Source of the DNA: Paralvinella palmiformis
Taxonomy: Eukaryota > Annelida > Polychaeta > Terebellida > Alvinellidae
NCBI GenBank assembly: GCA_025642065.1
Contig: JAODUP010000504.1
Coordinates: 213,501-277,500, forward strand
Reading direction: 5' to 3'
Length of the DNA stretch: 64,000 nt
Numbering within the stretch: position 1 is the stretch's first letter; each line of letters starts with the position of its first letter. Under the pieces are notes generated by a model that saw nothing but the letters and a program-made list of their open reading frames with translations, did not search any database and was not told where the DNA came from. Shown here piece after piece: positions 40,196-52,376 of the stretch. The translations under genes were made by a program, and so were the position numbers.

Positions 40196-41070
40196 ATATA
40201 GGGAAGAAAAGCACGGGTAATTTTATGAAATCATTTTGTACCTGACGGCTAACCAGAGTACTCTTTTGATATTGCCGGAAACGATGGCAATCTATTCCGA
40301 ATTCTATGCCAGGTGAGAAAGGAAGAGAGGATGTGAAAAATAGCTTGGTATGTCTATTTTCATTAGATCTGGAGTTCATGGAAAGATGAACTGAAATGGT
40401 TAGTGGTATGGTGACTGCTATGCTGCTGACTTAAAATATAAGATTATTTTTTTCCCTATCTTTGATTACATCTGTCAAATGGGCATGGAATTATTGACCG
40501 ATCTGTCAATTCGTCTCATTTGTTATTACATATTTACAGACACACTTTCGGGTTTGACTTGAAGCATCTGCTTTATTATTTTCCGTGTTATAGGATTCAA
40601 TAGATATAAGAAGTTTGTTCTTTTTGAAATATGAATTTACACAATTTGCACGTTGATCCACGAACTAGGAGACGCTATGTTAATGCATTAAATAACCCCT
40701 TAAAAATATGTTTAACAATACTATTCCAGGCTTTCTGGAATGATGCATAATGTTGTTAGCGTACTGAAACAAGAAAGTGCACTAAGTATCGATCTATAGA
40801 TACAACTGAACCGCAAATCATTTATTAATATTGGTCGACATACTACAATATATCAGATTTATAATCACATTACTTCGTAACTTATGATAAAATAACAAAA
40901 ATGTGACAAGATTGGATTACGTGGAGATGTAATCAATAAAGCTGCAAATCATGAATGAATTGTTACTTAATTCAATTACTTTGAACGAAAACACTGTTAT
41001 GTTATTCTCGCCTTTCGATACACAGCTGATCAATTTAGTTTTAATCTCGTGTATGAAATATTATTTTAAT
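40000..41070 (+). repeat. Duplicated block C, copy 1 (plus orientation)
   Basis: This region aligns with the reverse complement of 58,450-59,415 through most of its length. Anchors include 'cacgtaccttgt', 'tctctgtccatcaagaga', 'gatattgccggaaa', 'ttggtcgacatactacaata' and 'tgatcaatttagtt'. Copy 1 has a (GA)n expansion at 40,134-40,193 exactly where copy 2 reads 'caagagaatgca'. Pieces of reading frame are similar in both copies, which suggests a decayed gene or transposon protein, but I do not recognise it and neither copy is open throughout. Confidence 0.75.
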
Positions 41071-41282
41071 ATCGTGTATGAAATCTAAATATAATATAAT
41101 ATATGACAAATTAATTTAAAGATTTATATTTATATTAAATCACATTAATCTAAACTTAGAATTAATATATGAGTGGTGTCAGTTCTTTGCATATCTATTA
41201 ACATAATTATGTAGATCATATGATCAAAATAAATATCAAATAATTCTTTTTAGCCTCTTAGAGAACAATTTAAATATTTTTA

Positions 41283-41285
<3 letters not shown>

Positions 41286-41344
<59 letters not shown>

Positions 41345-41345
41345 T
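41286..41345. repeat. (TA)n-(GT)n microsatellite
   Basis: A TA array followed by GT. Confidence 0.95.
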
Positions 41346-41955
41346 TGGGTGGGTAGTACAAGCCTCCTTGTGTCCACCTCTGAACAGATTCTACGGTCAC
41401 ATCACACCTCTAGTGCCAATTATAACTAGCACGTGTAGTCCCAAAGATCAATTGAAGCCCAAAATAAAGGCCTATCATTATACAATACTGATCGCTAGTA
41501 GTCAATCTCCCCCTTTTCTGGCTGCAGTAATTCATATGTTGAATTAGATAAGTAAACAGTTTTTCTTGAACAAAGAATTTACTAAAAACTATTACACAGG
41601 AATTGTCTGACAAATTATAATCTGACTTGCAGGATGTGATCTCTTGAACAACAAAACAAGCCACTATCACCTCATAAAAAATAAGGTTAAATAATTTGTA
41701 TGAATTTGTATACCTACATCATGTATTACAAGCATATTATTATTATTAGTATTATTATTATCATTATTAGTGTCCGTGAATAACATTGATATACTAGGCC
41801 TATTGTTTATCTATGGCTCAAATATTTCCTTCATTTCAGTAACAATCTTCATCATTCAGTTCAGCTACATTTGAATTACCTTATTATATTGCGGGCCTTC
41901 CTTAAATACAGCCGTAACTCACTGGTCCAAATGGTGACCGTAATACAAGCGTTGT

Positions 41956-42007
<52 letters not shown>

Positions 42008-42779
42008 ACGATCTTTGTTTATTTTTCAACTTGGCTGCCTGTCAGCTTCTACATCGCCTTAGGCCCACCCGTGACTTAGTTAATCCGGTACATCAGTACA
42101 TTTAGGAACACGAGCACTGGCTACCTAACTACTATACTGGTGTTACATTTAACAGCCAATCATGGAATGAGATTAGGCAACATTGTGGCACTGTTGTCTT
42201 GAGCCGTAGATTATAAAAAAAACACATGACACTGAAGTACACACTTCGTGTAGTGGCTCAGTGACAGTAAGATGGTGCATAGGCAATTATTCTTGGGGCG
42301 TTTTGACTTTACAGCCACCAATAATAGAGTGTAAATTACTGCCATCAAGTGAGAATGTAAACAAATACACCAAAATATCAAAGATTATGAAAGCTCTAAG
42401 CGAGTTCGATTATTTATTCCATCTTGGTAAATCTAATTTCCAGTCCTAGTAGACAATGGTATGTGATGTACAGTTTGCATAGATCATAAAATATGATCAA
42501 ACTTAAATAAAAAGATAAAGTTGTCTTATACGCTATATATGTATAAATAAATACTCATTAATTTATCAAACAATTTACAAAAAACGACGGTGCTAACAAT
42601 CAGGGCAAGTGAACTTTGGGTGAGGGCAAGTGGATTTTGGAGCCCACTTGCCTGATGGGTAAGTGCCAAAAAAGGTAATGTAATGGCCTGAACTTTTTAG
42701 TTATTGTAAAATTAAAAACCTTGATTATAACCTATAAATCCAAACATTTTTCATACAATAAAAGAATTACATTAATATA
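41346..42779. other. AT-rich non-coding sequence
   Basis: Holds an ATT run near 41,738-41,770, a TA array at 41,959-42,005, and a short palindrome at 42,625-42,652 (9-bp arms GGCAAGTGG/CCACTTGCC). The left arm of the palindrome is also directly repeated ('gggcaagtg' near 42,603 and 42,624). No gene. Confidence 0.5.
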
Positions 42780-42991
42780 ATACCAGGTCTAGTAAAAATG
42801 AAATTTTAAAGTACAATTTTGTAAGATGAAAAGAAAATTAAGGTCAATTAATATTACGGGTGTTAAATTATGGAACCAATTAGATGCAAATGTTCACAAT
42901 ATCAAAACAATTAATATTTTTAAGCACATATATTTAAGAATATGTTCATTTCTTTATATGACTGATACCAATGCTGAAGTATGTTTGTAAT
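42780..42991 (+). pseudogene. LINE ORF2 C-terminal fragment
   Basis: A plus-strand frame reads INITGVKLWNQLDANV ... KTINIFKHIY and ends at TAA (42,989-42,991). The G-V-K-L-W-N-x-L and I-F-K pattern is the usual C terminus of Jockey/CR1/RTE-type LINE reverse transcriptases. The catalytic domain upstream is absent, so this is a 5'-truncated copy. Confidence 0.65.
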
Positions 42992-44734
42992 TGTATTTAC
43001 TGTTCTAACACAACATATATGATATAATATACACAATAATATGTTATAGCTACAATAATTGATCATTTCATAATTAAATTTATATGGATTCTGTGTTGTT
43101 TCATAATAAAAGATATAATTATGTCTATTTCCTATTCCAGATATTTTAATTTTAAAATTTGTCATGATTGTTTTAATGTTATGTTAAGGGGGGGGGGATG
43201 CATTATATAACCAATCCTCCAGCATCCTCCTTTTCAACATTCTATATGTGCTTGCTTTTATTAAAATTATGTTTTGCTTGAAGAATTATGTTGTGTAATT
43301 AATTCCGATATTTTTAATTATGGCTGATACCAAGTACAAACCACTGCCATTGATTAACTTTTAACTTAAATGCTATCTTTAAATAGCTGGAGCAATCTAT
43401 GTATTATGCATTAACAAAAATTATACAGACATGTTAGAATGGTCAGACAGTGATTGATCATCTGATGGCGTCTTGTTCCTGGAAGTGGTAGATCTTAAAC
43501 TTGATGCTCAATTGTTAACTTCCTAATCTATGTGAAATATTTGTTTATATATAATGTTAGTTGACGGATATGTAATTAACAACAACAACAAAAAATGACA
43601 AAAAACTGCTACAAACAAAAATATCCATTTTTAATCTTGGCGAAATAAATTCATTTTTATTATTGGGTTAGACATCGTATTATTTTTGAAGTTTAAAATA
43701 AAAGATCTTTAATGCTTTGTAGTAAATGTTGTCTAAGACAATCATCTTTCTATGTCATCTTTCTATGTTACGTGTAGCTACCTAAACTAATAAACAATCA
43801 ATGATAGAAGTAATATAATTGTGAACCATGACTATGACAACTGAACATCTGGTGATTAACGTATTATACCATCTGTTTACTGATTTTACTCTGATGATTG
43901 TTTCATCTGGCAGTAAGAGGCTTTATTCATCATTCTGCACTAATTAATAATACTTTGTATCTATTTTTATATTTTTGTAGAAACTGTTCTAGGCATTCGT
44001 GATTACCAACGTAATACATAATTATGTCAGCTAAAAGAACGTGTACAACTAATGATAATGCTATCATTAAGTTGGGTGTGTCTGCAGTAACGCGAAATAT
44101 TTACACTCCAGTCGTAAAGGAAGATATAACAACCAATTATCACGAATCACAAAGGGATACAGATCACGCTATTATGATCGGATGATGCTTCCTCTTGGCA
44201 AGCATCAAGCCGGCGTCTATACTGAACTAACCGGTCAGAATCTGGCTTCTACACTTCAATCAAACATCTACTAAAGCTGACCTCTCTGGATTGCGCTAAC
44301 TATTCAATTGTAAAACGGCCTTTAAATGGCGGAACTGCGATCACAGTGACCGTATTGTAAATGCATTGGAGACATGTGCGCAATAAAGCCAAATTTTAGT
44401 TTTATATCGAGATGAAACGTAAATTATAACTTGAAGGCACTTCTTCCAATTTAAAGCGATAAATATTGGCCATTTAATGTTAACGATTAACTACATTTAT
44501 CTGAGTATGCTGAAGATTGTCCAAATCTCTTATTAATTAACGTGTTTGTATTTGGGGGGTGTATTTAAAACGGCTTCAGGAGCAAACAAAACAAATGTAA
44601 TAAAGTATTTCTGAATTTACTTGTATTTATCGCGGATTTCTTATCAATATATAAACTATTTGTTTCATATATAATTATATCTACCGTCGACTTGGTTTCC
44701 TGTTCACATGCTACGTGTATTACACTGACATTAC
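42992..44734. other. AT-rich non-coding sequence
   Basis: Probably includes the 3' UTR of the LINE fragment. G run at 43,188-43,197. No other feature. Confidence 0.45.
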
Positions 44735-44735
44735 T

Positions 44736-44766
<31 letters not shown>

Positions 44767-44870
44767 CTCTTCCACCTTCCTTTCTAATTTCCCATGTTCC
44801 AACCTCTATCCCTTCTACCCTTCCTCTGTTCCGACCTCCCTCCCTTCCTTCCTTCCTTCCTTCCTTCTCC
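44735..44870. repeat. (CT)n and (TTCC)n repeats
   Basis: CT array 44,735-44,762 and TTCC units at about 44,841-44,867. Confidence 0.9.
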
Positions 44871-45812
44871 TATCCAGAAATATATACACACCCTAGGCCC
44901 CGTTTTATTCAGTTTATATCCAGGTAATGAACCTGACCTATCTATTAGAACGAACCCCTCCTTAGCCGGTAAAAACCTTTACAGACTGAAGATGGGGATA
45001 CAATGAGAATCTACTGTACATAACTTCTTTCATTCTGTAGCCATTATAGGAGAACCATTTCTAGCTGTCATTAGGAAAGCTATTATTGCACTATTAGAAT
45101 AGGACCATTAATTATACTATATTAAAGCCTTTGATACTTTAAGTGATTTTTGGATACTAGGAAGAGTGTCCTGATTAAAGTATGATAACTCATTAGCTTC
45201 CGGCAAGAGCTATCGGATGAGGGAGTTAACAGATAACTCTACATTGTGTGAGATTAGTATATGACTCAAGATATTTGTTTTCGCTAGTTCTAATTCAGCA
45301 CATCTTTTTTATCGATTCCATCGAGAATTATCAGCGTCCGTTAAAGTTATTCTCCGACTTCTCCGCACATATTAATATTTGTAAAAATGAGGTCTGTTCG
45401 AGCGGGTGAGTGTACTAGGCGGGGGGGGGTAGGTTTGTGAGCTTTCCAATTAAACATTTGCCACTGAAACTTTCCATTTTATATTGTCAAAAATTAGTTT
45501 GGAAAACTCCATGCTAATTTAAAGCTATACAGACCTACCACGTTAGAGGTACATCTGAATGGGAAGACAACAACAGATTAAAACGCGTTCTTAGGTTCAT
45601 TATTGAGATAGATTTGGAACATATCATCACACAAATATAGCATAGTTGATAATGCTCCAAGATAACTAATTGCGACCAAATGGATAATTGCTAAGAAACG
45701 TCAAAGCTAACTTGATCCACGTCTAGTGAATGAATAATCTAACAGACAAAAGTTAATTTTAGTTAGACAATTATTATCCGATAAAGGCTTACGGTTCGGT
45801 GTGGCTATATGA
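44871..45812. other. AT-rich non-coding sequence
   Basis: G run near 45,421. No gene recognised. Confidence 0.45.
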
Positions 45813-46070
45813 CTCATACCTGACATTAGTGGGATGATCAACTCCAGCTCAATCAATGCGCATCACTTAGCCATCACTATAATTAATGTACGCTGTTCGT
45901 GAATGCCGCGACACCAAAGGCATTTATAAACGAAATAGGTCAAACGCCGGTAGCCATTTATATCAGCCTATCGGTACGCCAACACTTCGGGGTAGACAGA
46001 TGACACCCATATATCTAATGAAACGAACAATATAAGATGAGGTAATATTTGAGAGGTACTTTACCACCAA
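45813..46070 (+). repeat. Duplicated block D, copy 1
   Basis: About 258 bases that align in the same orientation with 63,738-64,000. The best stretch is the right end, 'gaggtactttaccaccaa', with 'catttataaacgaaata' and 'caatataagatga' also shared. Block D is the fourth block in the shared order. Confidence 0.8.
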
Positions 46071-46491
46071 TATTATGATGCAATTCAGGTATAAATAAAT
46101 GACACAATAACAGGATCGACCGCTTTTGAAGTACGCTCAATCAGTCTTCGTAAAACAATAATAAATATTTGTACCCCCCCCAAAAAGGATAATGTTTTAT
46201 TAGACACTTTGCTACAACGTAAAATTAAATAACTGCAAATTACCACTCGCTCAAATACATAATATGTAACCGTTGAAAACAACACGTTATATATCTGATA
46301 TATTACTAATAAATAGGAACATTTTAGTATGCACACACAGGTGTGAGTTAACAACATTTTTTTAAATTAAATAAAGTACTCAGTTATAATGATAATATCA
46401 TAATTATAAATTAGTAGTGCCCCTTTTCCTTTTTGGAATATAGCATTTTAAATATCTAAATGATCTCCTTAGTGTTTCATTCACAGAAATA

Positions 46492-46493
<2 letters not shown>
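46071..46493. other. AT-rich non-coding sequence
   Basis: A short reading frame on the minus strand (46,085-46,357) has no recognisable features. Confidence 0.4.

Positions 46494-46551
<58 letters not shown>
46494..46551. repeat. (TA)n microsatellite
   Basis: TA array. Confidence 0.95.
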
Positions 46552-46553
<2 letters not shown>

Positions 46554-46759
46554 ACAAACATTCCTCTTTCCATGCATTGGCTAATATGGTACTTAGAAGA
46601 ATATTAGCTATCAGTATAGTGTAATACAACCCTATTAGCCTATCTTCAGCGTAAAACATTATCTTTCACTCAATATATTATATAGATTTTGACCTCAATT
46701 CCAGTTGGCTGCCGAAGATTTATTTGGCATTTAAAAGGAGAGACAAAAGTAGTATCCCC

Positions 46760-47122
46760 TCAGCTGTTGTATGTATGGAATGACCACCACCCTATTACAA
46801 CCTTGACACCTTGACCTATGTTGCCATTTTCATCCGAGCTCAGAAAGCTGCCATATATCTTGTTGAAGGGATTTAAATCTCGGAACAGTTTCTGAACCCA
46901 TGCCATCTCATTATAATGTCTCTTTCTTATCACCTTCCCATTTCTTACAACACTTCTAACTGTGAAGCTCGGCGTAATGATCAAAGTGAGATAAGCTGGA
47001 ATGCCATACAATGGCAAATTTACATATAGATAATCCCCGAAGTCTTCGTCCATCAACAAGTTATCGAGTGTTTGTGTTTTATATAGAGACATGTATACAA
47101 TACTCATTGTAGTAATGTCGTA
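46760..47122 (-). CDS. Possible terminal exon, unknown protein
   Basis: A minus-strand frame of 120 codons follows a plausible 3' splice acceptor (pyrimidine-rich tract ending GGCTCAG, exon start 47,122, phase 0). It ends at TGA (46,762-46,760). An AATAAA polyadenylation signal lies about 40 bases beyond the stop, near 46,718-46,723. The peptide has mixed composition, unlike the repeat translations around it, with YLTLIITPSFTVRSVVRNGK, an EMAWVQKLFRDLNPF segment and a GWWSFHTY end. I do not recognise the family. It could be the last exon of a gene whose upstream exons lie at higher coordinates, or a chance frame in AT-rich DNA. Confidence 0.3.
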   Translation of the reverse strand, partial: YDITTMSIVYMSLYKTQTLDNLLMDEDFGDYLYVNLPLYGIPAYLTLIITPSFTVRSVVRNGKVIRKRHYNEMAWVQKLFRDLNPFNKIYGSFLSSDENGNIGQGVKVVIGWWSFHTYNS

Positions 47123-48119
47123 CTGAGCCACGCAGCCAAATAAATATAAATGAAAAGTCAGTGATGAATATTTACCTTTGCCAGAATTATTTCTGAATTA
47201 GACAAATCACGAAATCGCAATGTGCTTGATAAATGCGATAAACTATTAATTCGATTTTCATTATAAATTTACAACTTAAATGACCATAGTCAGTCAAATT
47301 TAATTAGAATTAACCTTCATTTTCACTAGGTATGGAAACATATTTTAATTTAATTGTAAACTAAGGTCATTTCCTGTGATCGTGGTTCATCCTAAAGCTG
47401 TAATGATTGTAATATTATAACGTTAAAGGATTTGTTTACTAGTAATTAGTTTCAATGGTTAGGTTAATTACTTGCCATAAACATCATTTGGTGATGTTTA
47501 GAATTGAAAGTAATTTATAAATTTATTTGTATTTATATTTACTAACAAACGTCTTCTTTAAACGCCCAAACACGTATCATTTCTTTCAAAATGGTTCGGT
47601 TTTACTCCGTAAAATGTAAAATCTGAATTGTTTTCCTTTTTTATGTTGTCTCGTAAATGGATCTTCTGTTAAATTATGCAATGATGTTTGATGGATTTAT
47701 ACTCCTAGAGTCGTTTGTTACTCCGGTAGTCATCTCCACGAGTATTAAGCTGCGGACGGAGGTTTTCTCCTATATTATGAGTAATTAGGTTACACTGATA
47801 TAGGAAAATTGTTGAGTGTATAGGTATTATAATCCCGACGTGTCATTTGTAGTATCGTAGATCTACCTTAAATCCGCTGTTCTTAATAATAGGTCAAATA
47901 GTTCAAGTGGATAGGGGTTTTAATTTAGATCCCACCTCACCTAACTGCATATACTTAGGGACGCTAAATTAGGCGGGAATGAACGTTCACTTAGCGATGA
48001 ACGGAAACGTATGAGGGTTAGCTGTTAGGTTTGAGTAAATCATAGTATTAATCAGGATTGAGACTATATTTTGTTCCAGTCCGGCAATAATTCATTGTGC
48101 AGTATTCCATATATAGGTA
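47123..48119. other. AT-rich non-coding sequence
   Basis: No second exon with a matching donor was recognised here for the candidate exon below it. No repeats. Confidence 0.4.
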
Positions 48120-48360
48120 TTGTACCCGACACAACATTATCATGCCTTCAACTGAAACTATTGTGTTGACTAGTTCGCTGAGAGCTGATAAAGGCATACA
48201 TTTTCACCCTTTTCGGTTAACAACTTGGCGACGTCGGTAATGTACAAAGACGCAATTATGTCGTATGCTCAACTGAAACTGTTATGTTGGTTGGCGCGCC
48301 GAGAGCCCATCAAAGGAATAGGCGTTCACCCCGATCAAATAACAACTTGGCGACGGCGAA
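48120..48360. repeat. Diverged tandem duplication, about 121-bp unit
   Basis: Two adjacent units (48,120-48,239 and 48,240-48,360) align end to end. Shared pieces are 'caactgaaact' (48,149 and 48,270), 'gccgagag/gctgagag' and 'aacaacttggcgacg' (about 48,220 and 48,342). A 110-codon frame crosses the repeat but is not supported as a gene. Confidence 0.8.
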
Positions 48361-48889
48361 CCTATCGGACTTATATCCGTATGGTTGATATAGATAGTAT
48401 TTATTTAGCTATTCGAACCCAGAATGGAGCCGGGATCAGCATCTGTGGTATCGTAATGATTTATGTACAGGTTATCTTTGTGTCACAGCAAATTACTGCT
48501 GAATGTAAACTGTGGTGTCAAGGTATTTATTTGGCATATATGTTAACATACTATTGAACCAAACGCACGTGTTGTTAAGTGCGAGCTGCGGTGTCAAATG
48601 ATAATATTTTTATTTGCTTCCGCTTTTTTGCGTAGCCTACATGAATTGCTTCCCGTGGGCGTGACATATTTGTCACGTACGAAAAGCGGTTTATCTGGGC
48701 CCTACGGGCTGATGATTGGCCCCGACATATACAGGTCTACGTATGTATAGATGTGTACTTTCTTGTATGCATAAATTCAACTTTATATTGATTTATTGTG
48801 TATAAATAAATGGAGGTACAGGTTATAAAGAATAAATAGGTTTTGATGTTCTGAGCCAGGGCCGCCATATACATATGTACCATAAAACA
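48361..48889. other. Non-coding sequence with a short palindrome
   Basis: A perfect 7-bp-arm hairpin CGTGACA-tatt-TGTCACG is at about 48,660-48,677. 'ctgtggtgtcaa' and 'ctgcggtgtcaa' recur about 80 bases apart. No gene. Confidence 0.5.
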
Positions 48890-48957
48890 CACACACATGC
48901 ACGCACGCACGCACGCACGCATGCATGCACGCATGCACGCACGCACGCACGCACGAA
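48890..48957. repeat. (GCAC)n/(GCAT)n repeat
   Basis: CA then GCAC/GCATGCAT units, with open frames on both strands as artefacts. Confidence 0.9.
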
Positions 48958-50040
48958 CATATTATTACTGTAGTGACCAACTGCTTGTGATAAAGTTCCA
49001 CGGTGATAAATCTGTATGTAAATTGATGGCTCCTTTCGGTGGAAAACATCTGAAGGAGATGATGCCTAATGCTAATAATCCTCCCACAGTGAGAACAACT
49101 CCACATCCTGGCTATTGTATAGACTTTGATTCTCAACTTGTAAAGGAAACATGATCGACTGATAATGTCAAAGGATACGTGAATGAAAATATTTACTTTT
49201 AGAATACGGTAGGAATATTAGTAAGACTTGTCATCTCTTGTGTGACACAATTGACCCTTTTATTTCCCGTGATATTTTTAAATTCGGATAACCTTTGTCC
49301 GAAATATTCTTACATGCGATAAATATGAATAGCGCTTTCCGGATTGTTAACAAGCTAATACATAACAATCAGAATATGATCCGAAAGTCTATTAACTTAG
49401 ACTAAGATATCATCGTTGCTCTAATAACGTCTATCAGAAGAGAAAACTAATGATATTATTATTTCCTCCTTAGTCAGACAACAGGATATCTCATTGGTAG
49501 AATGATTATGCATGTCCACGAAGGATTCCTTTGAACCCCGCACACAGATATAACGAACAATTGCTAAGGATGGATTTAGATGCTTTCTTTGCTGCTGACT
49601 CTATTCGTAAATTGTTCATTAAAGAATTATAATATGTTTCGATCAGTAAAATTACCCTCTTTCCCAAACCCAGGTTAACCAGCAATTAGTTGTTAGTGTG
49701 TTTCTAGATCCTTGATAGGTACCTTTCTAAAACCAATTTGCTGTAATAGTGTAAACAGTTACAGATGTCATCATCTTTGACGGAGGTTATATAAAAGACA
49801 ATAGCTATTGATCTAAACAAATACAAATTGAACACTAATAGTAACTAACCCTGATTAATTATAAATGAACGTAGTTATAATACTAAAAAATATAGTTTTT
49901 GGTTAGGATAAGAAATGATATGAATATGCCTTTGATCAAGATAAACCAGTGCTAGGTGTCCTTTTGGAAAATAATGTTGCATTATATATAGTCAAACTTG
50001 GTATGGTTTTAGACGGTATATACACTCTTTTTTTGAATAG
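48958..50040. other. AT-rich non-coding sequence
   Basis: A weak tRNA-like string near 49,490-49,545 ('tctcattggtagaatg' and 'ctttgaaccccgc') may be a decayed SINE head. Otherwise nothing recognised. Confidence 0.4.

Positions 50041-50123
<83 letters not shown>
50041..50123. repeat. (TA)n microsatellite
   Basis: A short CA run, then about 72 bases of TA. Confidence 0.95.
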
Positions 50124-50127
<4 letters not shown>

Positions 50128-50505
50128 TACGGTGGTAATACTAAGTCTGTTGTGATAAGCATTATTCCAAAAATTGCACTCTCGGAGGGCTTGCCGTCTT
50201 ATGAGATGACTCAAAAAGCCCAGGTATTCAAAGAGTGACTTTCTCTTCACACTTGGATGCCGGCTATTTATAACAACGGCTCGCAGCGCAGGTATAATCG
50301 GCATATTACTGAAGCATACTGATATAATCCAAGATGTAATTCATCTTTATCTAATAAAGTAATTGGTGAATTAAAGGAATTTATATTTTATTGATTTCCG
50401 CCCTAATGTAGCCAAATTGATAATTTTATTTCTAAAGTTCGCTTTCATTTTGTGCCGTTATTTTGGCAAGACCGTATTCTAGCTTTTCCATTACAAAATT
50501 GTCAG
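50124..50505. other. AT-rich non-coding sequence
   Basis: No feature recognised. Confidence 0.4.
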
Positions 50506-50800
50506 TGAAATTTCCCTCCCTCCCTCCCTCCATTCGTCCATCCCTCCGTCAATCCTACGCCCATCCCTCCGTCCATCCACCTCTCTATCCCTCTCACTAC
50601 CCCCTCTCACCCTATGTCTCTCTGTTCCCCCCTCTCTCTCTCCCTCCTTCTCTTTCCTTCTCTCTTCCTTTCACCCTTATCTCGCTCGCTCCCTCCCTAG
50701 CTCCCTGCATCCCCCCTCCCCCTCCATCCCATCCCTTCCTTCCCTTCCCCGTCTATATATCCTATCCTATCCAATCCAATCCAATCCTATCTAATACATT
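50506..50800. repeat. Pyrimidine-rich CCCT/CTCT tract
   Basis: Irregular CCCT, TCCC and CT units on the plus strand with 'ccaatccaatcc' at the end. The 117-codon frame is a Pro/Ser-rich translation of the tract. Confidence 0.85.
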
Positions 50801-52200
50801 GTTGTCCGTGTCCTAAGGCTACCTCAATATACTAATACAATCTTTAGAAAAACTATATCATCGTGATCGATTAGACGCAATTAGTTTGTAGAAAATGTTA
50901 TATTCAAATTCATGTATTAACCTGGACTACAACAGTTAATTCATGCCAGAGTAATCAGCATATCACTCCATCTACCTGTCTTTTTGAGATGTCAGAGTTC
51001 GTATAACTCTTCAAACACACGAATACAAGCACTATATTATAAATGAACGATCACCACCTATCACTAGACTAAAGTTTTACTGAATAGTTTAACAAACTTA
51101 GTACTTTCTAAATGTTACTCCTACACTATCTGAGCTTAATTTCGCATCTGAACTATTAGAATAATGTTATGTCAACATTATTTTTAGCCAAGGAAAACAA
51201 TTATGATTTTATCCTATGTTGACTAGAAGTTGGTCCTCTTGTTACCTTAAGCTTTTTTGTAGATAACTAATTTTGAACACGTCCAGTTTTTAGTCGTTAT
51301 TGTTCAACAAATTATTGTGTGCCTTATTAATGTAACAAACACTGTATTGGTAAATTACATAGGCCTATATGTTAATTATGTTATTTTAGGAATGAGTTTA
51401 GACAACTGTTACCCTATTTCTTGTTAATCTTGAATTATTGCTTTTTCTGTAGTCAATTTGCAGACTCTAAATGCTGTAATTACCTCACGATCATGCATTA
51501 TAGATGGGATTTCCACTAAATTTATTTAGGAATCTGGCGTAACATAGGGTGCATAGTAGAAACCCCGTGGGCCGTGTATATCTATTGTGGTTGATGGGAA
51601 TCATCTGATACATCAGACTGTTTCCGCCTTGTTCAGGGCAGCCTTTTATACATAAACATGGTAGATAAAGAGTCTTTAGCCATGGAAGTGAAGGCATGAT
51701 ATTCATAAACAATTTTCACACACAAAATAATTATTTATGTACGTTTCAGATAATAATATTGCTTCAAAGAGTGTCTTTAAATGACCGTACACAAAATGAC
51801 AGCCGTTTATAGACACATAGCTAGCGGCATCGCTATGGATGGGCACATGGACACGTGTCTCCCAACGCTATGTCGCGTCCCCAGGATTTATTTCAAGCAG
51901 AATAATTTAATAATTTGTCTGAAATATGATGCCTTATAATTTATCTATCGGTCTATCGATATGTAATATACATATTGATTACCGAAATAACTAACAATAT
52001 ATTCCTCTGTAATCTTCCTATTCTGTCTTTGAATCTACGTTACATTGAACATTTACTCCGAAATATTTCCCAATCTTGTGACACGCCAACTTTCAATATG
52101 ATCAGTAGAAATTTACATACCCGGTATATGTTAACAAACGAAACTATCTGTCTATCTATCTACTAGAGACAATGTCGCATTTGGACGATAGTTAGGCTTA
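50801..52200. other. AT-rich non-coding sequence
   Basis: No gene or repeat family recognised. Confidence 0.45.
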
Positions 52201-52225
52201 TGAGTAACATAAGGACCTAATAGTT

Positions 52226-52376
52226 GTAGCAACAGGACCAAAAAAAAAAAAGGTAGCAAAAGGACGAGCAATGGTAGCAAAAAAATACCTGTACAGGTAA
52301 CAAAAGGGTCCCACTGGCAGCAAAAAGGACTAGATTAGTCATCATAATCCTACGCTAAAATGTAACAAAAGGAGAG
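52226..52376 (+). repeat. Degenerate GTAGCAAAAGGAC mini-repeat
   Basis: Six variants of 'gtagcaaaaggac' start at 52,226, 52,253, 52,274, 52,297, 52,317 and 52,362, spaced roughly 20-27 bases (the last at twice that). The cores keep the A run and GGAC/GGG better than the spacers. Confidence 0.6.

Noticed and set aside
48225..48557. 110-codon plus-strand frame
   Set aside because: It begins inside a diverged tandem duplication and has no recognisable features or splice context.
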